This document shows, piece after piece, positions 1 to 7,694 of a stretch of DNA of 64,000 nt. Source of the DNA: Oceanomicrobium pacificus (GTDB lineage: Bacteria > Pseudomonadota > Alphaproteobacteria > Rhodobacterales > Rhodobacteraceae). How positions within the stretch are numbered: the first letter of the stretch is position 1; each line of letters begins with the position of its first letter. The stretch is from NCBI RefSeq assembly GCF_009833495.1, contig NZ_WUWG01000001.1, forward strand, positions 992,001 through 1,056,000, written 5' to 3'. A program made the translations under genes and the position numbers. The notes beneath the pieces are model-generated. The model did not search any database. It was not told the DNA's origin and saw only the letters and a list, made by a program, of their open reading frames with translations.

Positions 1-277
1 GCGCGCTCATCACATGGTTGAAATTGCCGAACCGCCCCATCAGAACCTTGGCGAGCGGTTTCACGTCGCGGCGCGGAATGGCGCGGAACAGCACCAGTTC
101 CAGAAGCTCGTAATCGGCAAGCGCCTCCGGCCCCGCACGCATCAGCTTGGCCCGCAACCGTTCTCGATGCTGCTGGTGCATCTGGGGGTCGGACGCAAAT
201 GATCCGGCAGCGCCGGTGTCGCTCAGACCGGGCAGGGGCGGGTCGGTCCTGTCTGATCCGGATCCGGAGCGGGCCAT
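1..277 (-). CDS. radC: RadC (JAB-domain) protein, N-terminal part, cut by window edge
   Basis: Reading from the ATG at 277 on the minus strand gives about 92 residues, open to the window edge. After a low-complexity Ser/Gly/Pro-rich leader comes HRERLRAKLMRAGPEALADYE and then ELLELVLFRAIPRRDVKP, the typical start of alphaproteobacterial RadC with its helix-hairpin-helix region. The JAB/MPN metalloprotease-like domain would lie outside the window. RadC was once called a DNA repair protein, but its biochemical role is unsettled. It lies downstream of map on the same strand, 182 bp away, a pairing common in Rhodobacterales. Identity is firm; function is not. Confidence 0.85.
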   Translation of the reverse strand, partial: MARSGSGSDRTDPPLPGLSDTGAAGSFASDPQMHQQHRERLRAKLMRAGPEALADYELLELVLFRAIPRRDVKPLAKVLMGRFGNFNHVMSA

Positions 278-420
278 CAGGCGGCATTCCAACTGTCAAA
301 CGAACGGGCAAACAATCAGGCATCACGACCGGGCGTGCGCAGTTCCGCAGCCGCGCTGATGCCAACGAGACATAAGCGGGACGCAGAGCGGCGCGTGGTG
401 CACAGGAATGGTGACCACCC

Positions 421-443
421 GGCCGCCACCCAGAGTGGCGGTC
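421..443 (-). terminator. stem-loop between map and radC
   Basis: A 7-bp perfect stem (CCGCCAC/GTGGCGG, loop CCAGA), extendable by a G-T and a G-C pair, lies 17 bp past the map stop. No T-run follows on the minus strand, so it may be a weak or Rho-assisted terminator, or a processing or attenuation hairpin. Confidence 0.4.
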
Positions 444-459
444 AGGGGTTAATCGGGGA

Positions 460-1275
460 TTAACCGCGTTTGGTCGGCTGGAAGAGATCGGCCGGAGACA
501 GGGTGAAGATCTCGCACCCGTCCTCGGTCACGCCGATCGAATGTTCGAACTGCGCCGACAGGGACCGGTCCTTGGTCACGGCGGTCCAGTCATCCGACAG
601 GACCTTGGTGTCGGGCCGGCCGAGATTGACCATCGGCTCGATGGTGAAGAACATGCCGGGTTCCAGTTCCGGACCGGTGCCCCAGCGCCCGTAATGCAGC
701 ACGTTGGGCGCGGCATGGAAGACGCGCCCGAGCCCGTGACCGCAGAAATCGCGCACGACAGACATGCCCTGCGCTTCGGCATAGCGCTGAATAGCCGCGC
801 CGATATCGCCGAACGTGTTGCCCGGGCGGACCTGCTCGATCCCCTTGAAGAGCGCGGCATGGGTCGCGTCGACCAGCCGTTCAGCCTTGCGGGACAGTTT
901 GCCGGCCACATACATGCGCGACGTGTCCCCGAACCAGCCATCGAGAATCACGGTCACGTCGATATTGAGGATGTCGCCATCCTTGAGCACCTTGGCCGAC
1001 GGGATACCGTGGCAGACCACATGGTTGATGGAGATGCAGCTCGAATGCGCATAGCCCTTGTAGCCGAGCGTGGCCGGAACCGCGCCGTGATCCTGAATGA
1101 AATCATGGCAGAGCTGGTCGAGATGCGCCGTGGTCACGCCCGGGCGCACATGATCGGCGATCATGTCGAGCACCTCTGCCGCCAGCTTGCCAGCGCGGCG
1201 CATACCCTCGAAATCCTCGGGGTCGTGCAGGGTGATCCCGTCCTTGTTCAGACGGCCATGAGACGGACCTTTCAC
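460..1275 (-). CDS. map: type I methionine aminopeptidase
   Basis: Removes the initiator methionine from nascent proteins in the cytoplasm. The 271-residue product shows the five metal ligands of the pita-bread fold: Asp in NIDVTV, Asp in FGDTSR, His in CGHGLGR, Glu in FTIEPM and Glu in QFEHS. The length is normal for the bacterial type I family. The start is a GTG at 1275, chosen because an AAGGAG Shine-Dalgarno sits 8 nt upstream. A divergent CinA-like gene begins about 100 bp away. Confidence 0.96.
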   Translation of the reverse strand: MKGPSHGRLNKDGITLHDPEDFEGMRRAGKLAAEVLDMIADHVRPGVTTAHLDQLCHDFIQDHGAVPATLGYKGYAHSSCISINHVVCHGIPSAKVLKDGDILNIDVTVILDGWFGDTSRMYVAGKLSRKAERLVDATHAALFKGIEQVRPGNTFGDIGAAIQRYAEAQGMSVVRDFCGHGLGRVFHAAPNVLHYGRWGTGPELEPGMFFTIEPMVNLGRPDTKVLSDDWTAVTKDRSLSAQFEHSIGVTEDGCEIFTLSPADLFQPTKRG

Positions 1276-1379
1276 GCGCGCTCTCCTTTTTGCGTTCCGG
1301 AAGCCTACATAATCCCCGCAGAGCGGTTTATCAAATGGGCATCATCGGGCTGCATGGCGGCCATGCGAAAGGGGCGGAC

Positions 1380-2126
1380 ATGACGGAAACGGGACAGAGC
1401 ATAGGCGGCACCAACCCGACCGCGGCCATGCTGGTGATCGGGGACGAGATCCTGTCGGGCCGCACGCGGGACGCGAACATGCACCATCTGGCGGGCCAGT
1501 TGACCGCAGCCGGCATCAGGCTGGCAGAGGTGCGGGTCGTCGCGGACGAGGAACCGGCGATCGTCGCGGCGGTGACGGCGCTGCGCGGGTCCTACGACTA
1601 TGTGTTCACCAGCGGCGGGATTGGCCCGACGCATGACGATATCACTGCGGATGCCATTGCGGCGGCCTTCGGTGTGGGCATCGATGTGCGCGAGGATGCG
1701 CGCGCGATCCTGGCCACCAACTATGCCGATCCGGAGCGCGACCTGAACCCGGCCCGGCTGCGCATGGCGCGCATTCCCGACGGGGCGACGCTGATCGACA
1801 ATCCGGTGTCGAAGGCGCCGGGGTTCCGGATCGGCAATGTGCATGTGATGGCCGGGGTGCCCAAGGTCTTCAACGCGATGCTCGATGCGGTGTTGCCGAC
1901 ATTGCGCCACGGGCAGGCGGTCGCGTCGCGTTCTGTCGACATCGCCCTGCCGGAGGGCGAACTGGCCGGCCCATTGGCGGAGGTGGCCGCGCGCCATCCG
2001 GCCCTGTCGATCGGGTCCTATCCTTATATCCGTGAGGGCAGCTACGGCGCAGTTGTCGTTGTGCGCGGCCTGCCAGAAGCCGCGGTGGAGGCCGCGGCGG
2101 CCGATGTTGCCGCGCTTGCCCCCTGA
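1380..2126 (+). CDS. CinA N-terminal/MoaB-like molybdopterin-binding domain protein
   Basis: A 248-residue protein of the MoCF-binding family annotated as competence/damage-inducible protein A. The start MLVIGDEILSGRTRDAN and the later FTSGGIGPTHDDITADA are the hallmark glycine-rich motifs that bind molybdopterin or nucleotide in MogA/MoaB/CinA. It lacks the C-terminal nicotinamide-deamidase (PncC) half of full CinA, so it is the stand-alone short form. The ATG at 1380 was preferred over in-frame starts at 1290 and 1335 because of the AAAGGGG Shine-Dalgarno just before it. The true substrate is unknown. Confidence 0.85.
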   Translation: MTETGQSIGGTNPTAAMLVIGDEILSGRTRDANMHHLAGQLTAAGIRLAEVRVVADEEPAIVAAVTALRGSYDYVFTSGGIGPTHDDITADAIAAAFGVGIDVREDARAILATNYADPERDLNPARLRMARIPDGATLIDNPVSKAPGFRIGNVHVMAGVPKVFNAMLDAVLPTLRHGQAVASRSVDIALPEGELAGPLAEVAARHPALSIGSYPYIREGSYGAVVVVRGLPEAAVEAAAADVAALAP

Positions 2127-2171
2127 CCCGCCACCGGCTAGGACACCAAGACACTGATCCGTCAGCGAAAG

Positions 2172-2257
2172 GCCCGCTTGGTGAAATTGGTAGACACAAG
2201 GGACTTAAAATCCCTCGACCTTCGGTCATGCCGGTTCGAGTCCGGCAGCGGGCACCA
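2172..2257 (+). tRNA. tRNA-Leu (anticodon UAA)
   Basis: The acceptor stem GCCCGCT (2172-2178) pairs with AGCGGGC (2247-2253), followed by discriminator A and an encoded CCA (2255-2257). The anticodon stem AGGGA/TCCCT closes the loop CTTAAAA, with anticodon TAA at 2206-2208. The T-loop GGTTCGAGTCC and a long variable arm make this an 86-nt class II tRNA, as expected for leucine. An open reading frame runs straight through the tRNA into the outer-membrane protein gene behind it. Confidence 0.97.
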
Positions 2258-2261
2258 ATTC

Positions 2262-3365
2262 CTGACGCGCCTGCTGGGCGCCGCGCTTCTGGCGCTTGGC
2301 ATTTCGGCGCCGGCGGCGCAGGCCAATGACGCGATCTACAATGCCACCCTGCCAACGGTGCGCAGTCTCGACGAAAGCCGGTACGGCTTCCGGCAGGGCG
2401 ACGTGATCGTCGCGCCGATCCCGATCAACAACCCGACCATCGGCACCGGTCTGGCCGGGGTGGTGGGGTATCTCTACCAACTCGACGCGGACTCGCCGAA
2501 ATCCTATCTCGGCATTGGCGGGTTCCGGACTAACAATGGCAGTCAGGGGTACGGGTTCGGCACCCAGACGGGGTTCGGAGACGGGCGCTGGCGGCTCGGC
2601 CTCCTGCTCGGGAAGGCCGAGGTCAACTATGATTTCTTCGGTATCGGGCGCAGTGACCTGCGGCTGCCGATCGCGCAGGATGCGCTCTTTGCCCAGGTGA
2701 CGGCGGCCTACGGATTTACCCCCGATATCCTTCTTGGCCTGAAGGCCCGCTATATTGACAGCGAGATCGACCTCGATCTCGGCAGCGGCCTGCCGCCCGA
2801 TCTGCGCCCGCGGGTGGAGAGCCTGCTGGCCGGGCCGACGGTGGAGCTTGATTTCCGCGACGATGATTTCTACCCGACCGACGGGTTCCATGCCGATCTG
2901 GAGCTGCTGCAAAGCGCGCCGCTCGAAAGCGACACGCTCGATTTCACCGTCGCCTCGGCGCGGATGGAAAACTACCTGCCATTCGGGCCGGACATGATGG
3001 TCGCCACACGCCTTGCGGCCTGCGGCGTCGACGGTGACGCGCCCTTCTACGAGCTTTGCACCATCGGCGGAACCGACGGGTTCCGCGGCTATCCGGTCGG
3101 CCAGTTCCGCGACTATGCGCTTCTGTCCGCGCAGGCCGAGTTCCGCAGCCGCCTGACCGAGCGGATCGGGTTCACAGCCTTTGTCGGCGCGGGCCAGACC
3201 GCGGCAGATTTTGGCAGTTTCGGGTCGCGTGATCCGGCGCTGGCGGGCGGCGCGGGTTTCCGCTTCCGCCTGTCCAAGGATTTCGGCCTCGATTTCTCCA
3301 TCGACGCGGCGGCCAATGTGGATGGCGACCTGACCACCTATGTCTATGTCGGGCAGCGGTTCTGA
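2262..3365 (+). CDS. Omp85/BamA-TamA-type outer-membrane beta-barrel, no POTRA
   Basis: About 367 residues. The N-terminus FLTRLLGAALLALGISAPA, followed by AQA and then ND, reads as a Sec signal peptide. The rest alternates polar and hydrophobic residues and ends in GQRF, a C-terminal Phe barrel signature. GGTDGFRGYPVGQFRDY resembles the conserved Omp85 G-x-RGY motif (loop 6). No POTRA repeats precede the barrel. The start is doubtful: between the tRNA CCA (2257) and the signal peptide there is no ATG, GTG or TTG, and 2262 is a CTG. The next in-frame GTG would delete the signal peptide, and the earlier TTG/GTG codons (2178, 2181, 2190) lie inside the tRNA. Function is not predictable; a passive barrel or lipase-like surface protein is possible. 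Confidence 0.75.
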   Translation: MTRLLGAALLALGISAPAAQANDAIYNATLPTVRSLDESRYGFRQGDVIVAPIPINNPTIGTGLAGVVGYLYQLDADSPKSYLGIGGFRTNNGSQGYGFGTQTGFGDGRWRLGLLLGKAEVNYDFFGIGRSDLRLPIAQDALFAQVTAAYGFTPDILLGLKARYIDSEIDLDLGSGLPPDLRPRVESLLAGPTVELDFRDDDFYPTDGFHADLELLQSAPLESDTLDFTVASARMENYLPFGPDMMVATRLAACGVDGDAPFYELCTIGGTDGFRGYPVGQFRDYALLSAQAEFRSRLTERIGFTAFVGAGQTAADFGSFGSRDPALAGGAGFRFRLSKDFGLDFSIDAAANVDGDLTTYVYVGQRF

Positions 3366-3380
3366 CGCCGCACAGGCAGG

Positions 3381-4382
3381 TCAGCCGGCCATCCGGCGGA
3401 TTTCATCCAGAAGCGCCCTGGGGACCTGAAGCCCGTTGCGGTCGGCATCCGTGCGTCCGTCCTGACGCCGCCGTCCGGGCAGGCGCGCGCCGTCCTGAGC
3501 GTCGATTTCTGCAAAGAGCGCGGTAATCCGGTCGAGCGCCTCGGGGCGCGATGCGCCGGGGTCTATCGCGATAAGGAACTGGCCGACGGCGGGCGCGGGA
3601 CCTTCCGCATCGAAGAAGGACGCGGCCTGATAACTGAAATGCGGACCGGCAAGTGCGCCTGCAAAAATCTCCACCATCAGCGCCAGCGCCGCGCCCTTGG
3701 CGCCGCCCGCGGGCAGCATCGCCCCGTCAAGCGCGGCCTTGGCATCCGTCGTGGGCCGGCCGTCCCGGTCCACCGCCCAGCCTTCTGGGATAGGCTTGCC
3801 AAGCTTCGCCGCCGCCATGATCTTTCCGCGTGCCACTTTCGAGAGCGACAGGTCGATCACCAGCGGCGCGCCGTTGTGGCGCGGGGCGGCAAAGGCGATC
3901 GGATTGGTCCCGAAGAGCGGCTCGCTGCCGCCCCAGGGCGGCATGGAGGCCGGCGCATTGGCCATCATCAGTCCGATCAGCCCGGCTTCGGCAAGCCGTT
4001 CAACCGGCTGGCCGAGCGCGCCGCAATGGTGCGAATTGACGATGGCCGCACAGGCTATGCCAAGCTCGCGCGCGGCAGACACAAGCGGATCATGCGCCGC
4101 GTCGAGCGCCGGATAGGCAAAACCGAGGCCGGCATCGACGCAGATCGTGCCGGGCCGGGGGCGCGTTACGGCGGGCGTGGCCTGCCCGCGCACCTTGCCC
4201 GCCCGGGCCTGCGCCGCATAGGCCGCCACACGGGCAAACCCGTGGCCTGACAGGCCCTCGGCCTCGGCCTGAACGAGCGCCTGCGCCACGCGGGCGGCAT
4301 TGGCGGGGCTTACATCATGGGCTACCAGCGTGCGGGCGATCAGCGCGCGGCCCTCGTCGGGAAAGATGGTCTCGGTGTCCAT
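3381..4382 (-). CDS. comC: (R)-sulfolactate dehydrogenase, ComC-type (LDH2/MDH2 family)
   Basis: A 333-residue member of the malate/L-lactate dehydrogenase-2 family, which is NAD(P)-dependent and unrelated to Rossmann LDH. Family features are SGHGFARV, the VNSHHCGALG catalytic His region, and GTNPIAFAAPR, with a late GAKGAALALMVEI. Known: ComC interconverts sulfopyruvate and (R)-sulfolactate, and in the two-dehydrogenase sulfolactate racemisation it partners SlcC. The call rests on sequence style plus position directly downstream (79 bp) of suyAB and near slcC. The ATG at 4382 is chosen over an upstream in-frame start (4433) because the family normally begins a few residues before the first helix. 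An ordinary malate/ureidoglycolate-type dehydrogenase is the alternative. Confidence 0.8.
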   Translation of the reverse strand: MDTETIFPDEGRALIARTLVAHDVSPANAARVAQALVQAEAEGLSGHGFARVAAYAAQARAGKVRGQATPAVTRPRPGTICVDAGLGFAYPALDAAHDPLVSAARELGIACAAIVNSHHCGALGQPVERLAEAGLIGLMMANAPASMPPWGGSEPLFGTNPIAFAAPRHNGAPLVIDLSLSKVARGKIMAAAKLGKPIPEGWAVDRDGRPTTDAKAALDGAMLPAGGAKGAALALMVEIFAGALAGPHFSYQAASFFDAEGPAPAVGQFLIAIDPGASRPEALDRITALFAEIDAQDGARLPGRRRQDGRTDADRNGLQVPRALLDEIRRMAG

Positions 4383-4461
4383 GCGTCTGCATCCGCCTTT
4401 CTGGTGATGCGCCCCGTCTTCTTCGGGGCGCATCCGCGTCGTAGCGGACCGGTCGAAATGG

Positions 4462-5637
4462 TCAAGCGCTGCGATAGAGCTTGGTCATCACAAACTCCCG
4501 GTGGCCCAGCGCTTCGGCGGCGGTATGGCGGCCATTCGCGGTGCGCCGGATCATGTCGATAAGCGCATCTCCGGCCTGATCGATCGTCTGTTCGCGGGTC
4601 AGCACGCCCGTCACATCCACGTCGATATGCTCGCCCATGGTGCGCAGGGTGCGCGGGTTGCCGGAAATCTTGATGACCGGAACAATCGGGTTGCCCACGA
4701 CATTGCCCTGACCGGTCGGGAACGTGTGGATCACATAACCTGCCGCCGCCATCAGGGTGACGCATTCCGCCGCCGCCGAGGAGGTGTCCATATAGTAGAG
4801 GCCCGGGCCCATGGCCGGTGCCTCTGCCGGTTCCAGCACGTCGATATAGCGCGAGGTCCGGCCGATCTTTTCCAGATTGCCGAGCGCCTTTTCCTCGATC
4901 GTCGTCAACCCGCCGAGGATATTGCCCTTGGTCGGCTGGCTGTCCGACAGGTCGGAGGTCTTGTGCGCCTCGATCACCTCGTCCTGATAGGCCTGGAAGG
5001 TCTTCATGAATTTCTCGGCCGCTTCGGGCGTGGCGGCGCGTTTGGCACAGATATGCTCGGCGCCCGTGATCTCGGAGGTCTCGCCGAAAACGCCCGTCAG
5101 GCCGTGCGGCAGCAGCTTGTCATACATGTTGCCGACCGTGGGGCAGGAACTGAGACCCGTGGTGGTGTCGCTTTCCCCGCATTTGGTGGACACCCACAGC
5201 TCCGACAGGTCGCAGCTTTCCTTCTGCAATTCCGTCGCCCAATGGACATATTCCTTGGCCTTCCAGCTCGCCTGCCGGATCGTCTCGAAATCGCCCTTCT
5301 GCTCGATGGAAAAGCCGGTCACGGGCTTGCCCGTCTCCGCGATCCCGTCGACGATCACCTGTGTCCAGTCCGGTTCGATCCCGATCACGATCACGGCGGC
5401 CACATTGGGGTTGGCGCCGGTGCCGATCATGGTGCGGAAATGCAGGTCCAGATCGGCGCCGAACTGGAGCCGCCCATAGGCATGGGGCAGGGCCATCGTG
5501 CCCTTCACATTGTTCGCCACCGCCTCGCAGGCTGCGTTGGAGATATCGTCCACCGGCAGGATGATGACATGGTTGCGCACGCCGACGCGGCCATTCTCGC
5601 GCCGCCAGGCCTGAATTTTCTGGTCCGAATTGCCCAT
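4462..5637 (-). CDS. suyB: (2R)-sulfolactate sulfo-lyase, large (beta) subunit
   Basis: A 391-residue UxaA/GarD C-terminal-domain protein. With SuyA it cleaves (R)-sulfolactate to pyruvate and bisulfite in the cytoplasm, probably using an iron centre as its dehydratase relatives do. Diagnostic stretches, matching SuyB as I remember it, are [38 protein letters not shown], the Cys-containing [29 protein letters not shown] and the C-terminus [14 protein letters not shown]. The AAGGGGGC Shine-Dalgarno 5 nt before ATG 5637 fixes the start over longer reading frames. It begins 10 nt after the suyA stop. Altronate or galactarate dehydratase is the fallback reading. Confidence 0.9.
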   Translation of the reverse strand: MGNSDQKIQAWRRENGRVGVRNHVIILPVDDISNAACEAVANNVKGTMALPHAYGRLQFGADLDLHFRTMIGTGANPNVAAVIVIGIEPDWTQVIVDGIAETGKPVTGFSIEQKGDFETIRQASWKAKEYVHWATELQKESCDLSELWVSTKCGESDTTTGLSSCPTVGNMYDKLLPHGLTGVFGETSEITGAEHICAKRAATPEAAEKFMKTFQAYQDEVIEAHKTSDLSDSQPTKGNILGGLTTIEEKALGNLEKIGRTSRYIDVLEPAEAPAMGPGLYYMDTSSAAAECVTLMAAAGYVIHTFPTGQGNVVGNPIVPVIKISGNPRTLRTMGEHIDVDVTGVLTREQTIDQAGDALIDMIRRTANGRHTAAEALGHREFVMTKLYRSA

Positions 5638-5647
5638 GATCGCCCCC

Positions 5648-5935
5648 TTACCAGCGCTTGGTCTTGAGATTGTGCGTATGCACGTGACTGCCTTTGGCGG
5701 CGGGGCCGACCATCCGGCCGATATCCGCGCCGTATTTGATAACCGTGTCGCCTTCGGACAGATCGCCCAGCGCGACCTTGTGGCCGATCGGCACATCGTC
5801 GGTAACGGTCAGGCGGAAGTCGGAATTGTCAGCGGTCACGACGCAGAGCATGTCGGTGCCGGCGGTCAGGCCTTCCACCACGACGACGCCCACATTGTCG
5901 TCGCGGTCATGGACCAGAAGTTGCGGATGGGTCAT
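5648..5935 (-). CDS. suyA: (2R)-sulfolactate sulfo-lyase, small (alpha) subunit
   Basis: A 95-residue SAF-domain protein, the separate small subunit that corresponds to the N-terminus of UxaA/GarD dehydratases. It opens [18 protein letters not shown] and ends with the histidine-rich [13 protein letters not shown], both typical of SuyA. The ATG at 5935 is favoured because upstream in-frame codons run into the AT-rich divergent promoter. It is first in suyA-suyB-comC, divergent from a GntR-family gene 80 bp away, and so probably controlled from that shared region. Confidence 0.9.
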   Translation of the reverse strand: MTHPQLLVHDRDDNVGVVVVEGLTAGTDMLCVVTADNSDFRLTVTDDVPIGHKVALGDLSEGDTVIKYGADIGRMVGPAAKGSHVHTHNLKTKRW

Positions 5936-5969
5936 CGTCACCTCCCGATTGTGATGATAGTTTTTATAT

Positions 5970-5979
5970 CTTATATAAG
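5970..5979. promoter_or_regulatory. candidate GntR operator in suyA/GntR divergent region
   Basis: The perfect 10-bp palindrome CTTATATAAG sits in the only strongly AT-rich patch here, between the divergent suyA (start 5935) and GntR gene (start 6016). HutC/UTRA-type GntR proteins often bind TATA-centred palindromes, so the adjacent regulator is the natural ligand. Inference from position and symmetry. Confidence 0.5.
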
Positions 5980-6015
5980 AAGTAGCGCAAAAGGCGCGCG
6001 CGGTCGAGAGGGTGC

Positions 6016-6768
6016 ATGGCAAACGGCGAAGGCAGCATGAAACTGGCGGCGGAACCGCTCTATCGGCAAGCGGCGGACTTGATGATCCGAAATATCGCTT
6101 CGGGGATCTGGGCGCCGGGGATGCGGTTGCCCAACGAGTTCGATCTGGCAGAGGAGTTCGGCGTCAGCCAGGGCACGATCCGCAAGGCGCTGGGCGCGCT
6201 CGAAGCGCGCGGGCTGCTGACCCGTGCACCCGGGCGCGGCACGGTCGTGGCCCGCACAACCGAGGAGGAGGCGCTTTTCGCCTTCTTCCGTATGCGCGAC
6301 GACAAGGGCCGGATGCTGGTGCCCGAACCGCTCAGCGAAACATTGGCCTTCAGCACGCCCACCGAAGCCGATCATGCGCTCTGGCCCGGTGAGGAGAGGC
6401 TCTTCCATATCCGCCGCGTGCGTCAGGCGCGTGGTGCACCGCTGGCGCTGGAACTGATCTGGCTGCCGGTCGGGCGGCTGGCCGGCGGCAGTCCGGGCGG
6501 TGCGTTCACGCTCCCCGAGGGACCGTTGCCCAATTCGCTCTACCCCTATTTCCAGGACCGGTTCGGGCTGTCGATCACCGCTATGGATGAAGCGCTCGCA
6601 GCGGTCTGCGCCACGTCCGAACAGGCGCAGGCGCTCGGTGTCGCGGCCGCCACGCCGCTTCTGGAAGTGCGGCGCACGAGTTTCGATCCGGCCGGCGATC
6701 CGGTGGAGCGGCGGCTCAGCTACTACCTGACGGATGCCGGGCGCTATGCGGTGAGCCTCAGCCGCTAG
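6016..6768 (+). CDS. GntR-family (HutC/UTRA) regulator, probably of suyAB-comC
   Basis: A 250-residue protein. Residues about 12-75 form a winged HTH (EPLYRQAADLMIRNIASG, then RLPNEFDLAEEFGVSQGTI, then GRGTVV). Residues about 95-245 form a UTRA effector domain, with the typical FHIRRVRQARGAPLALE and a LEVRRTSFDPAGDPVE strand pair. UTRA domains bind small metabolites such as sugar phosphates or carboxylates; here sulfolactate or a precursor is the obvious guess. The start at 6016 has a GAGAGG Shine-Dalgarno. Its stop overlaps the convergent slcC stop by 4 bp (CTAG). Confidence 0.88.
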   Translation: MANGEGSMKLAAEPLYRQAADLMIRNIASGIWAPGMRLPNEFDLAEEFGVSQGTIRKALGALEARGLLTRAPGRGTVVARTTEEEALFAFFRMRDDKGRMLVPEPLSETLAFSTPTEADHALWPGEERLFHIRRVRQARGAPLALELIWLPVGRLAGGSPGGAFTLPEGPLPNSLYPYFQDRFGLSITAMDEALAAVCATSEQAQALGVAAATPLLEVRRTSFDPAGDPVERRLSYYLTDAGRYAVSLSR

Positions 6769-7694
6769 TCCGGCAGCGCCGCCAGATGGTCGGCCACGCG
6801 GCGCGCGATCAGGTCGGAGACCCGCTTGTTCGACTGTTTGGTGACACCCGCAATATGCGGGGTCAGGATGAGGTTCGGCATGTCGGGAAAGCCCGCACCT
6901 GTCTCCGCGGTCATCGGTTCGGCCTCGAACACGTCGAGTGCAGCCCCGCCGAGCCGCCCGCTCCTGAGCCGCGCTACCAGCGCGTCCTCGTCGAGCACAC
7001 CGCCGCGCGCGGCGTTGATGACCACGGCCTGTGGCGGCAACCGGTCGAGCTTCGCCCCGTCGATCAGATGCCGCGTCCCGTCTGTCAGGGGCACGTGCAG
7101 GCTGAGCACATCGGCCCGGTGCAGAAGCGCATCGAGCGGCAGGGATGTCACCTGCGCCCAGGCCGGGTCCTCGGGCGCGACCATCGGATCGTGGGCAACC
7201 ACGGAAAAGCCGAGCGCCTGTGCCAGTGTCGCCGTGTCGCGCGCGATCGCACCGAAACCCACAAGGCCCATCGTCAGGCCCGCCACCTCGCGTCCCGCCG
7301 CCGTCCCGCGCGGCCAGTCACCAGCCCGCATCTCCGGCCCCATCATGTAAGCGCCGCGCAGGAGCATCATCGCGCTCGTCACCACATATTCGGAGACCGA
7401 CCGTGTATTGGCGCCCGTGGCAGGGAAGACAGCAATCCCGCGCGCGGCACAGGCGCTCTGGTCGATATTGTCGAGCCCGACGCCGAGCCGCCCGACGCAG
7501 GTCAGGTCCGGCGCCGCCTCAAGCAACGCCGGCGTCACCCGTGTCCGGTTGCGCACGATGAGCGCGCGGCATCCGGCCAGCCGGCCCGGAATCGCGGCCT
7601 GATCGTCGGCCAGTTCCGGCGCATAGTCGACGCTGTGCTGCTTGCGCAGCGCGGCAACGGCGCTGTCATCCATGAATTCGGTGATCAGGATCAT
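6765..7694 (-). CDS. slcC: (S)-sulfolactate dehydrogenase, SlcC-type (D-2-hydroxyacid DH family)
   Basis: A 309-residue NAD-dependent 2-hydroxyacid dehydrogenase. ITEFMDDSAV, ALIVRNRTRV, VGRLGVGLDNID and FPATGAN resemble SlcC closely as I recall it. The NAD fold shows GLVGFGAIARDT. The catalytic triad is Arg in NAARGGVLDEDAL, Glu in DVFEAEP and His in LTPHIAG. SlcC oxidises (S)-sulfolactate to sulfopyruvate, which ComC then reduces to the (R)-isomer used by SuyAB. The start overlaps the stop of the Gfo/Idh/MocA gene (ATGA), so it is the last cistron of the sulfosugar-type operon, not part of the suy operon. A 3-phosphoglycerate-type dehydrogenase is the weaker alternative. Confidence 0.82.
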   Translation of the reverse strand: MILITEFMDDSAVAALRKQHSVDYAPELADDQAAIPGRLAGCRALIVRNRTRVTPALLEAAPDLTCVGRLGVGLDNIDQSACAARGIAVFPATGANTRSVSEYVVTSAMMLLRGAYMMGPEMRAGDWPRGTAAGREVAGLTMGLVGFGAIARDTATLAQALGFSVVAHDPMVAPEDPAWAQVTSLPLDALLHRADVLSLHVPLTDGTRHLIDGAKLDRLPPQAVVINAARGGVLDEDALVARLRSGRLGGAALDVFEAEPMTAETGAGFPDMPNLILTPHIAGVTKQSNKRVSDLIARRVADHLAALPD

